A DNA stretch of 7,577 bases from an uncultured Bacilli bacterium (GTDB taxonomy: Bacteria; Bacillota_I; Bacilli_A; RF39; UBA660), in contig CANUCD010000048.1 in assembly GCA_947856335.1 (NCBI GenBank), positions 1 to 7,577 of the forward strand, read 5' to 3'. The stretch's first letter is position 1; the number at the start of each line of letters is the position of its first letter. The notes beneath the pieces were generated by a model. That model did not search any database, was not told the DNA's origin, and saw only the letters and a program-made list of their open reading frames with translations. Shown one piece after another: positions 1 through 7,222 of this stretch. The position numbers and the translations under genes were made by a program.

Positions 1-1240
1 TTTCTGTTATTTTAGGATATTCTTTTAAAAGACTTTCTTTAGAAATATTTTTATCTTTTAAAAAATTAAGAGCTGCTACTTCTACAGAGTCGCCATAATA
101 CTTGTTTTTCTTATCTAAAACAGCATTATTGCATAGAGCCATGATCTTAACAAAAATATTATCTTTACTAGCATTAAAATTACTTGGAGTTATTGTTTTA
201 TAATCGAAATATAGATTTATTACTTCCATTTGATTAGTAGTAATTGTACCAGTTTTATCAGAACAGATAATTTCTGTTGAGCCTAATGTTTCTATTGCTG
301 CCATGTTTCTTACTACGGCTTTTTTCTTAGCCATAGCTGATACCCCAATAGATAAAGTTGCAGTAATCGCAATAGGAAGTGATTCTGGCACACTTGCTAC
401 AATCATAGAAATGGCAAGCATAATTAAAGAGAGAGCATTATATTCTTTTACAACACCAAAAAGAAGAACAAATGCAACTAAAATAATTGCTAAAATTGTT
501 ATAAAAGTACTTATTTTTTTTACCTTTACTTGCAAGGGGGTAATTGGTTCTTCGCTTTTATTTAGAGAAGATGCTATTAAACCCATTTGGGTATTCATTC
601 CTGTATTAGTTATGATAGCAAGTATTTTACCTGTTACAATATTAGTACCGGCAAAGACCATGTTTTTAGCTTCATGTATACTTTTTATATTTTTTAGTAC
701 TTCATCAGTTTTTGATACATAATCACTTTCACCAGTTAAAATGGCTTCATCTGCTTTAGCAAATAAAGAATCGATTATTCTTGCATCTGCTGGTACTCTA
801 TCTCCTGCTTCAAGCGTAATAATATCTCCGACAACTAAATAGCGTGAGTCGATTTCTTCTTCTATCCCATCTCTTTTAACACTAACCTTGGTCGCTGTAT
901 ATTCTTTTAATTTTTCTATAGCGTCTTCTGCTTTACTTTCTTGAAAATAACCCATTAAAATATTTACAAACGTACAACCAATTATTACAATAGGGTCTAG
1001 ATAATCTCCATCACCAAATACTGCATAAAAAAACGACAATACTCCAACAACTAATAATAATATAATCATTAAGTTTTTAAACTGACTTAAAAATATACTT
1101 AGTTTTGTCTTCTTTTTTCCCTCTTCTAATATATTTAGTCCATCTTTTTTTAATCTTTTACGAGCTTCTATACTACTTAAGCCATTTATACTTGAATTTG
1201 TAGTTTCATATACTTCTTCTATTTTTTTATCAGTAAACAT
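1..1240 (-). CDS. P-type cation-transporting ATPase (PIIA, probably Ca2+), N-terminal part
   Basis: This is the first 413 residues of a P-type ATPase; the rest lies beyond the left edge. Such pumps use ATP to move cations across the cell membrane. Visible in order: an N-terminal cation ATPase region (1-45); membrane helices M1 and M2 (about 55-75 and 81-99); the actuator domain with TGES at 169-172; M3 and M4 (about 245-265 and 270-292); the ion-binding PESLP at 285-289; the phosphorylation motif DKTGT at 328-332 with Asp328; and the start of the nucleotide domain, including GDSVE at 383-387 in place of the usual GDPTE. Glu286 matches the Ca2+-binding Glu of M4 in SERCA-type pumps. The M5/M6 residues that decide ion choice are missing, so Ca2+ is likely but not shown. 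The ATG start is preceded by GGTGAT, complementary to the 16S rRNA tail. A terminator-like hairpin separates it from the upstream redox genes. Confidence 0.9.
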   Translation of the reverse strand, partial: MFTDKKIEEVYETTNSSINGLSSIEARKRLKKDGLNILEEGKKKTKLSIFLSQFKNLMIILLLVVGVLSFFYAVFGDGDYLDPIVIIGCTFVNILMGYFQESKAEDAIEKLKEYTATKVSVKRDGIEEEIDSRYLVVGDIITLEAGDRVPADARIIDSLFAKADEAILTGESDYVSKTDEVLKNIKSIHEAKNMVFAGTNIVTGKILAIITNTGMNTQMGLIASSLNKSEEPITPLQVKVKKISTFITILAIILVAFVLLFGVVKEYNALSLIMLAISMIVASVPESLPIAITATLSIGVSAMAKKKAVVRNMAAIETLGSTEIICSDKTGTITTNQMEVINLYFDYKTITPSNFNASKDNIFVKIMALCNNAVLDKKNKYYGDSVEVAALNFLKDKNISKESLLKEYPKITE

Positions 1241-1255
1241 TCTATCACCAATACT

Positions 1256-1264
1256 AGTATAACA
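1256..1264 (-). promoter_or_regulatory. Possible extended -10 promoter for the P-type ATPase gene
   Basis: Read on the minus strand this is TGTTATACT, fitting the extended -10 pattern TGnTATAAT with one mismatch. No good -35 hexamer sits 16-18 nt upstream, where the sequence is a run of T. It lies 15 nt before the ATPase ATG, so the predicted transcript would have a leader of only about 9 nt, largely made of the GGTGAT ribosome site. This is a weak call; read-through from the upstream operon is an alternative. Confidence 0.3.
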
Positions 1265-1274
1265 CAAATATATG

Positions 1275-1306
1275 AAAAAAAAGAAGAAAATTAAATTTCC
1301 TCTTTT
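1275..1306 (-). terminator. Weak intrinsic terminator at the end of the nrd/trxB operon
   Basis: On the minus strand the arms are 1306-1296 and 1289-1279. They form 11 base pairs with one G-T wobble around a 6-nt loop (1295-1290), followed by four further T residues. The loop contains the TAA stop codon of the thioredoxin-reductase-like gene (1293-1291). The stem has only two G-C pairs, so termination may be partial. Confidence 0.45.
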
Positions 1307-2187
1307 AAAAATTGAATGACATTCATTGCAGCAATAGTTCCATCACTTACAGAAGTAGTAAGTTGACGTATATTTTTACTTCTAACATCCCCTGCTACAA
1401 ATATTCCTGGGACATTAGTTTTACAATTTTCAGTTGCTTTAATATAGTTATTTTCGTCTAAATCAATATTTGTAAATTCTTTTGTTTCTGGTATTTGACC
1501 TATTGCTAAGAATATACCATCTAATTCTAACGTTCTTTTTTTATCTTTTTCTTTTATAACTATACCAGTAATACTATCACTACCCAAATACTCAACAACT
1601 TCAGTTTCATATAATATTTCGACATTCTTTTTTTCTTGTAGTTCTTCAATAACTACTTTTTCGCCTTTTAAATAATTTTTTCTGACGATTAAATATACTT
1701 TTTGGGCAATATCACTTAAATATATTGCATCGATTAAAGCTTTAAAAGAACCTCCTACGACGGCTACAGTTTTATCTTTATAAAAAGCTCCATCACAAGT
1801 TGTACAAAAAGATATGCCATTACCAATAAAATCTTTTTCATTATCAAGATTTAGTGTATTATATTTAGTTCCAGTTGCAATAATAATGGTTTTAGTTAAA
1901 TATTCCCCTTCATCTGTAATTACTTTTAAGGGATTTTTAGTAATTTCTTTTACTTCTTCGATTTCAATAACACCACCTAGAGCTTCTAATTGTTCAACCA
2001 TTTGCTCGGCAAGAGCTGCTCCACTAATAGATACTATGCCTGGATAATTATCAACTCTTGAAGATGAAGTTATTTTACCACCAACTGTTTCTTTTTCAAA
2101 AATTTTGATTTTTTTGTTTTCTCGGAGCAAGTATATTGCTGCAGTTAAACCTGCTGGTCCTGCGCCGATAATTATTGCATCAAACAT
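1291..2187 (-). CDS. trxB: Thioredoxin reductase-like FAD/dithiol oxidoreductase with altered NAD(P)H motifs
   Basis: At 298 residues this has the length of low-molecular-weight thioredoxin reductases, cytosolic flavoenzymes that pass electrons through FAD and a CxxC pair to a redoxin. The FAD-binding GAGPAG is at 8-13, the redox-active pair CTTC followed by Asp at 128-132, and the C-terminal FAD motif GDVR at 266-269 with RQ at 274-275. The nucleotide-binding half is unusual: the GxGxxA motif reads GGSFKA (145-150), losing its third Gly, and HRRxxxR reads VRKNYLK (168-174). NADPH may still bind, because Arg169, Lys170 and Lys174 keep positive charge, but NADH or ferredoxin is possible. Loss of these motifs is described for clostridial ferredoxin-dependent thioredoxin reductases. 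The ATG overlaps the nrdD stop as TAATG, with AGGA as ribosome site, so translation is probably coupled. The likely partner is the redoxin domain at the end of NrdD. The symbol denotes family, not a proven electron donor. Confidence 0.9.
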   Translation of the reverse strand: MFDAIIIGAGPAGLTAAIYLLRENKKIKIFEKETVGGKITSSSRVDNYPGIVSISGAALAEQMVEQLEALGGVIEIEEVKEITKNPLKVITDEGEYLTKTIIIATGTKYNTLNLDNEKDFIGNGISFCTTCDGAFYKDKTVAVVGGSFKALIDAIYLSDIAQKVYLIVRKNYLKGEKVVIEELQEKKNVEILYETEVVEYLGSDSITGIVIKEKDKKRTLELDGIFLAIGQIPETKEFTNIDLDENNYIKATENCKTNVPGIFVAGDVRSKNIRQLTTSVSDGTIAAMNVIQFLKEEI

Positions 2188-4547
2188 TATTTACTTCCTA
2201 AATATTTTTTTATTTCTGAAACATTTGGATATTTTTCTATTTTACCACTTTTTATTACGACTAAAGTAGGTGCTTGTTTTATGTTAAATTCTTTACTAAG
2301 TGATACTTCTTTTTCAGCATCTATCACATCATATTTTGTTTTATTTTTATCAAGAATTTGTTTAGCAACTTTACAGTTTGGACAATCTTTTCTTGTAAAT
2401 AACATAATTTTATCTTTCATAAGACATTCTTTTTTTTCTAGATTATCTTTATTATCACAGCCATGAGTTAAATTAGAATGTTCTAAGTCATATACTTTAC
2501 GATTTTTATATTCTTCTGCTTTACCATCATTCCAATTTTTAACTGGACGATAATATCCTGTGATTCTACTATAAACTTCTGTTTCTTTACCACAAATAGG
2601 ACATTTAAATTCTTCGCCGTTAATATATCCATGAGTTGCACAGACAGAATATGTTGGAGATAATGTATAATATGGTAGTTTATAATTTTCGGCTATAGTA
2701 CGAACAAGTTTAGCAGCAGATTCCCAATCTTTTAGACGTTCTCCTAGAAAAGCATGGAATACAGTTCCTGATGTATAAAGTGTTTGTAATTCATCTTGAA
2801 TGTCTAAAGCTTTAAATATATCATCAGTAAAATCTACTGGTAAGTGAGAACTGTTGGTATAATATGGGGTATGATCTGCTTCACTAGCAGTAATAATATC
2901 AGGGTATAGCTCTTTATCATGTTTAGCAAAACGATAAGTTGTTGATTCAGCTGGGGTTGCCTCAAGATTATAAAGATCGCCATATTCTTCTTGATAATCA
3001 CTTAATTTTTCACGCATAAAATTTAAAACATCACGAGCAAATTTTTGAGTTTCTTCATGAGTTAAATCTTTTCTTAACCATTTAGCATTAAGACCAACTT
3101 CATTCATACCTATTAAACCAATGGTAGAAAAATGATTATTAAATGTTCCTAAATATCTTTTAGTATATGGATATAAACCTTCTTCTAATAGCTTAGTTAT
3201 AACATTTCTTTTAATCTTTAAACTTCTTGCTGATACATCCATTAGTTTTTCAAGTCTTGCATAAAAATCTTTTTCATCACTAGCTAAATAAGCGATTCGA
3301 GGTAAATTGATTGTAACAACACCAATTGAACCTGTTGATTCACCACTTCCAAAGAAGCCTCCTGATTTCTTTCTTAGTTCTCTTAAATCAAGACGAAGAC
3401 GACAACACATAGAACGAACATCACTTGGTTCCATATCACTATTGATATAGTTTGAAAAATAAGGTGTTCCATATTTAGCAGTCATTTCAAATAATAATTT
3501 GTTGTTTTCTGTTTCGCTCCAATCAAAATTCTTGGTAATAGAATATGTTGGAATTGGATATTGGAAACCTCTACCATTAGCATCTCCCTCAATCATAACT
3601 TCAATGAAAGCTTTGTTAATCATATCCATCTCTTTTTGACAATCTTTATATTTGAAGTCTACTTCTTTACCACCAATAATACAGTTTAATTCAGCAAGGT
3701 CGTTTGGAACAACCCAATCAAGGGTAATATTGGTAAATGGTGCTTGAGTTCCCCATCTACTTGGAGTATTAACACCATAAATAAATGATTGAACACATTG
3801 TTTTACTTCGTGATAATCTAGGTTATCAATCTTAACAAATGGGGCAAGATAAGTATCAAAACTTGAGAATGCTTGTGCTCCAGCCCATTCATTTTGCATA
3901 ATACCTAGGAAGTTTACCATTTGATTACATAAGGTAGATAAGTGTTTAGCTGGTGATGATGTGATTTTACCAGGAACTCCTCCTAAACCCTCTTGAATAA
4001 GTTGTTTTAAGCTCCAACCAGCACAATAACCTGTAAGCATTGATAAATCATGTAAATGAATTGCTCCACTTCTATGGGCATTAGCAATCTCTTCATCATA
4101 TACTTCACTTAACCAGTAATTAGCTGTTATAGCTCCACTATTGCTAAGAATTAGTCCACCTACAGAATAAGTTACGGTAGAATTTTCTTTAACACGCCAA
4201 TCTGTGACATTGATATAACTATTAACGACATCTTTATAATCTAGTACCGTTGATTTCATATTACGCATTTTTTCATGTAATTTACGATATAAGATATAAG
4301 ATTTGGCTACATCAGCATAACCAGCTGCAATTAAAACAGCTTCGACACTATCTTGAATATCTTCAACAGCTATAATATTATCTTTTAGTTTTGGTTCAAA
4401 GTCTGCTGTGACTTTTAGGGCTAAAAAATCAATAACATTATCATCGTATTTTCTTTCTACTGAATCAAATGCTTTCTTTATAGCATCATCAATTTTCTTA
4501 ATATCAAATGATACAATTTTTCCTTCTCTTTTTCTTACTTTATACAT
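2187..4547 (-). CDS. nrdD: Anaerobic (class III) ribonucleoside-triphosphate reductase with fused C-terminal redoxin domain
   Basis: This is the oxygen-sensitive glycyl-radical enzyme that makes deoxyribonucleotides without oxygen. Residues 1-95 are an ATP-cone, the usual dATP/ATP activity switch. Residues 100-640 are the catalytic barrel, with the presumed thiyl-radical Cys175 in GYCAGW, a Cys pair at 381-382 in SMCCRL, and GSGESTGS at 400-407. The zinc site is Cys636, His639, Cys649 and Cys652. The radical motif reads RITGY, with Gly664 as the radical carrier (commonly RVxGY). Residues 713-786 form an added thioredoxin/glutaredoxin-like domain with active site CPNC (722-725) and the cis-proline motif APT (759-761). 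That tail makes it longer than usual NrdD proteins (about 700-730 residues). It is probably the built-in reductant of the active-site disulfide, as in redoxin-dependent class III enzymes such as that of Neisseria bacilliformis, and unlike the formate-dependent T4/E. coli type. A strong RBS lies 20 nt or less after nrdG; the stop overlaps the next ATG. Confidence 0.97.
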   Translation of the reverse strand: MYKVRKREGKIVSFDIKKIDDAIKKAFDSVERKYDDNVIDFLALKVTADFEPKLKDNIIAVEDIQDSVEAVLIAAGYADVAKSYILYRKLHEKMRNMKSTVLDYKDVVNSYINVTDWRVKENSTVTYSVGGLILSNSGAITANYWLSEVYDEEIANAHRSGAIHLHDLSMLTGYCAGWSLKQLIQEGLGGVPGKITSSPAKHLSTLCNQMVNFLGIMQNEWAGAQAFSSFDTYLAPFVKIDNLDYHEVKQCVQSFIYGVNTPSRWGTQAPFTNITLDWVVPNDLAELNCIIGGKEVDFKYKDCQKEMDMINKAFIEVMIEGDANGRGFQYPIPTYSITKNFDWSETENNKLLFEMTAKYGTPYFSNYINSDMEPSDVRSMCCRLRLDLRELRKKSGGFFGSGESTGSIGVVTINLPRIAYLASDEKDFYARLEKLMDVSARSLKIKRNVITKLLEEGLYPYTKRYLGTFNNHFSTIGLIGMNEVGLNAKWLRKDLTHEETQKFARDVLNFMREKLSDYQEEYGDLYNLEATPAESTTYRFAKHDKELYPDIITASEADHTPYYTNSSHLPVDFTDDIFKALDIQDELQTLYTSGTVFHAFLGERLKDWESAAKLVRTIAENYKLPYYTLSPTYSVCATHGYINGEEFKCPICGKETEVYSRITGYYRPVKNWNDGKAEEYKNRKVYDLEHSNLTHGCDNKDNLEKKECLMKDKIMLFTRKDCPNCKVAKQILDKNKTKYDVIDAEKEVSLSKEFNIKQAPTLVVIKSGKIEKYPNVSEIKKYLGSK

Positions 4548-4552
4548 ATGAA

Positions 4553-4562
4553 TCCTCCTCCT
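4553..4562 (-). promoter_or_regulatory. Strong ribosome binding site of nrdD
   Basis: On the minus strand this reads AGGAGGAGGA, two overlapping copies of the ideal AGGAGG. The nearer copy ends 6 nt before the nrdD ATG. It is the best Shine-Dalgarno site among the four operon genes and fits a need for more catalytic subunit than activase. Confidence 0.75.
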
Positions 4563-4567
4563 AAAAT

Positions 4568-5254
4568 TTACGATAAAGCCCGAATTTTGACATTGGGAAA
4601 TTTATTATTTAACTCTTTTCCTAATAATAATAACTCTTCATGGGTAAAACCTTGTAACTGGTGATTTATAACATCACTACTATCTTCAAAATTTTGCAAA
4701 TAATAACAATCGCCATCAACTAAATCACATAGTTTTTGTATATCTTCTAAAGTGTGTATATCTTTTATAATTGTTGTACGAAACTCGTGGGTAATATTAC
4801 TTTTTTTAATAATTTGAATGCTTTTTTTAATGTTGTCTAAATTAGTATTTTTACCAATTGTAATAGCATACTTACTGTAAATGTTTTTAATATCCATCGC
4901 TATATAATCTACTAATTTTTTTTCTATTAAAGTTTGTAATAATTTAGGATTACTTCCGTTAGTATCTATTTTAACCTTTAAACCTAATTTTTTTATTCTT
5001 TTTATAAACAAGGGAATATCTTCATGAATTAAAGGTTCTCCTCCAGTAATTACTACTCCATCTAAAACATTTTTTCTTAATTCTAAATATGCGAATAATT
5101 CATCTTCATCATAGTTTTCTTCACCATTTAAGGGAATTAAACTAGAATTTTGACAAAAAGGGCATTTAAAATTACATCCTCTTGTAAATATTTCACAAGC
5201 TATATGACCAGGATAATCTAGAAGTGTAACTTTTTGAACTCCCGCTATTAACAT
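4568..5254 (-). CDS. nrdG: Anaerobic ribonucleotide reductase activating protein (radical SAM)
   Basis: This 228-residue activase uses a [4Fe-4S] cluster and S-adenosylmethionine to generate the glycyl radical on NrdD. The N-terminus resembles the TIGR02495-type (NrdG2) activases, including a DYPG segment at 13-16. The cluster ligands are Cys27, Cys31 and Cys34 in the CxxxCxxC motif. The SAM-binding GGEP is at 71-74, and IDTNG at 96-100 matches the radical-SAM barrel. There is no ferredoxin insertion, so it is not a pyruvate formate-lyase activase of the longer kind. The start overlaps the last 7 nt of the upstream NrdD-like gene (ATGTTAA), with only a poor ribosome site (AAGG about 13 nt away), so translation is probably coupled to that gene. 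Its position before nrdD is the reverse of the common nrdD-nrdG order. Confidence 0.95.
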   Translation of the reverse strand: MLIAGVQKVTLLDYPGHIACEIFTRGCNFKCPFCQNSSLIPLNGEENYDEDELFAYLELRKNVLDGVVITGGEPLIHEDIPLFIKRIKKLGLKVKIDTNGSNPKLLQTLIEKKLVDYIAMDIKNIYSKYAITIGKNTNLDNIKKSIQIIKKSNITHEFRTTIIKDIHTLEDIQKLCDLVDGDCYYLQNFEDSSDVINHQLQGFTHEELLLLGKELNNKFPNVKIRALS

Positions 5255-7176
5255 ATGAATCTCACTACCTTTATTTTTTCTTTATTTAATACATCTAATT
5301 CATCTTTGATAGCTTGCTTGCTTCTTTGATGCATAAGTAGATTAAAACTACATAAGTCTTGATATTTTTTCATATATTGATATTTTTTAGAACTACTCTT
5401 TAAATAGTCACTTATTATTTCATAATAATCTTTTTTTAAAATATCAATATTACCATACATTGTTTTATCTAACTGTAAGAAATGTTTTCTTATTTGTTTA
5501 TCATTTTCTTCACTTAGGACAAAATTAAGTTTTAAATCATTGGTATATTTGTTTACTTTTTCATTCATAAAAGCAACAATTTTTAAGCCAAATGATAATA
5601 TTTTGTCTATATCTGTACTATTTGTAAGGGCACTGCTACATTCCATTAGTCCTGAGAAGCTAATATTTAGAATACCATTACGCAAAACTTTACGAACCTT
5701 TTTATTACTTTCTAATTTTTTAGCATCATAAAGCATATTATCATTAAATATCGTACTATAATTTTCTTTATAAAGACTTGCTTGATATTCATATCTTTGA
5801 ATTAAAGAGTTTTTGCTAAGTTCTAGTAATTCATCAAGTTCATTATAAAAAGCATCCATATTATTTTCGTGATATTTTAAACCTAATCTAGCAAGATTGA
5901 TTGATGTTGTTGATAATTTGATTTTTCCTCTAGATGTTACATCATCACTAAATATATTTTCCTCAAGTAGTAGCATATTACTTAAAGAATCTATATCAGC
6001 GTTTTTATGATTATCTAGAAAAATGATAATAATATCTAGCTTCTTAGATAAATATTGTGTAATAAAAGGATTATTTGAAGTGTACTTATAAATTGTTGTA
6101 ATATTATCATGAGAAAGTTCTTGAATTACTTTAAAGTAGATATTTGTAAAAGTATTATTTTGTCCACTTAAACTAATATTTACTTTATTATTTGCTAATT
6201 TATAAGTACTATTATTTATGAATTCTAGTAATTTATAAATATTTTCTTTTAATAAATATAATGTTTTTTCTTTAGTGAATGTAAGGACATCAGTAAAAAT
6301 ATCTTGACTCATAGAATTAAGTAAAATATCTTCATATGAATGCAAGCTTATATCAAATGTTTTTTCTATCATGATTTTTTCTTTCAATTTAGAAATATCA
6401 AGATATTCATATAATCCCATTACTTTAAAAAACATTTCTAAATTACTAATCAAACTTTTCTTAAAATAATCAAGACTGACTTTTTCATATAGTAAATCAA
6501 GATTCATAAGAGTTTGTTCACCATATTGTTCTTCTTTAAAATGTTTAACAATATCTATTAGTTTTTCAGTACAACTAGATATATCACTACTTATAATACT
6601 ACTTAAATCAATTATAGCAGATGAAGTGGTTTTTAGAGCATAAGCATCAATATTTTCTAAATAAATCCTACCTTCTTCAAAAGCTCGGCTATATTTAGAT
6701 TCTAATAAATAAGCTTTAGCAAATTCTTGAGAAACCGTTTTACCAAAATTGAACATCAAATCCATGGGTTTACTGTCTTGATAATTTTTAGCATTTAAAC
6801 CAATCTTTTCAACAGCTTTTACAAATTTATGTTGTTCTTTAACTGAAAAGGCTTCTCTTGATGCTGCTCTTTGTAAACGATACTCATTAAATCTTTCAAA
6901 AACACGGATATATCCACATTTTTTAAGGGTATCTTCGATGATATCTTGAATATCTTCAACATTGATTGTCTTTCTGTTTTCATAAACATTTACAATATAC
7001 TCGAGCACTAAATTGTAAACTTGGTTAATCTTTTTTTCATTGGCAGAATCATCTTCATCACTGTTACTGTCAAAAGCATGCTTAATAGCAACAGCGATTT
7101 TTACACTGTTAAAATTAACACGTTGTCCACTTCTTTTAACAACAATCAAATTTTCTAAAACTTCATTTACATTCAT
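5248..7176 (-). CDS. NrdD-like pseudoenzyme with ATP-cone, lacking catalytic cysteines and glycyl-radical domain
   Basis: This 642-residue first gene of the operon is a diverged relative of NrdD. Residues 10-105 form a well-kept ATP-cone (VVKRSGQ at 12-18, VEDIQD at 73-78, YRLQR at 99-103). The body then follows NrdD: FEEGRIYLENI (166-176) matches HRSGAIHLHDL; TTSINLARL (423-431) matches VTINLPRIA; LDELLELS (447-454) matches LEKLMDVS; SFSGLMEC (506-513) matches STIGLIGM; FMNEKVNKY (536-544) matches FMREKLSDY. An ungapped alignment puts Thr183 where NrdD has radical Cys175. The SMCCRL pair is absent. The protein ends near NrdD residue 605, so the zinc site and the RxxGY radical motif are missing. 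It cannot be a normal reductase. Over 640 uninterrupted codons argue against a decaying pseudogene. The product is rich in Asn, Lys, Ile and Ser. The start has GAGGG 7 nt upstream; the end overlaps nrdG by 7 nt. Role unknown: a nucleotide-sensing partner of NrdD or NrdG is an inference. Confidence 0.85.
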   Translation of the reverse strand: MNVNEVLENLIVVKRSGQRVNFNSVKIAVAIKHAFDSNSDEDDSANEKKINQVYNLVLEYIVNVYENRKTINVEDIQDIIEDTLKKCGYIRVFERFNEYRLQRAASREAFSVKEQHKFVKAVEKIGLNAKNYQDSKPMDLMFNFGKTVSQEFAKAYLLESKYSRAFEEGRIYLENIDAYALKTTSSAIIDLSSIISSDISSCTEKLIDIVKHFKEEQYGEQTLMNLDLLYEKVSLDYFKKSLISNLEMFFKVMGLYEYLDISKLKEKIMIEKTFDISLHSYEDILLNSMSQDIFTDVLTFTKEKTLYLLKENIYKLLEFINNSTYKLANNKVNISLSGQNNTFTNIYFKVIQELSHDNITTIYKYTSNNPFITQYLSKKLDIIIIFLDNHKNADIDSLSNMLLLEENIFSDDVTSRGKIKLSTTSINLARLGLKYHENNMDAFYNELDELLELSKNSLIQRYEYQASLYKENYSTIFNDNMLYDAKKLESNKKVRKVLRNGILNISFSGLMECSSALTNSTDIDKILSFGLKIVAFMNEKVNKYTNDLKLNFVLSEENDKQIRKHFLQLDKTMYGNIDILKKDYYEIISDYLKSSSKKYQYMKKYQDLCSFNLLMHQRSKQAIKDELDVLNKEKIKVVRFIC

Positions 7177-7183
7177 TTTCCTA

Positions 7184-7188
7184 CCCTC
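7184..7188 (-). promoter_or_regulatory. Ribosome binding site of the NrdD-like gene
   Basis: GAGGG on the minus strand ends 7 nt before the ATG at 7176 and supports that start. It begins at about the predicted transcription start, so the leader is almost nothing but this site. Confidence 0.55.
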
Positions 7189-7194
7189 ATTGGT

Positions 7195-7222
7195 ATTATA
7201 TCATATGCGTTTATAATTGCAA
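7195..7222 (-). promoter_or_regulatory. Promoter of the anaerobic ribonucleotide reductase operon
   Basis: On the minus strand the -35 is TTGCAA (7222-7217, 4 of 6 to consensus), the spacer is 16 nt, and the -10 is a perfect TATAAT (7200-7195) with the extended element TGA just before it (7203-7201). Predicted transcription starts near 7188, giving a leader of about 12 nt, too short for a riboswitch or attenuator. Control would have to act at the promoter. I saw no match to the NrdR box (consensus acaCwAtATaTwGtgt). Confidence 0.7.

Noticed and set aside
303..722. Plus-strand open frame of 139 codons with hydrophobic stretches
   Set aside because: It is antisense to the conserved P-type ATPase frame; its hydrophobicity mirrors the membrane helices and A/T bias of the true gene.
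1814..2047. Plus-strand open frame of 77 codons
   Set aside because: Antisense to the well-supported thioredoxin reductase-like gene, with no recognisable domain.
2281..2466. Plus-strand open frame of 61 codons
   Set aside because: Antisense to the redoxin domain of NrdD; no domain or good RBS seen.
5540..5731. Plus-strand open frame of 63 codons
   Set aside because: Antisense to the NrdD-like gene; no support.
5248..7176. A second active NrdD, or a decaying pseudogene
   Set aside because: It lacks both catalytic cysteines, the zinc ligands and the radical glycine, so it cannot be an active class III reductase. The uninterrupted 642-codon frame with intact ATP-cone and RBS argues against simple decay.
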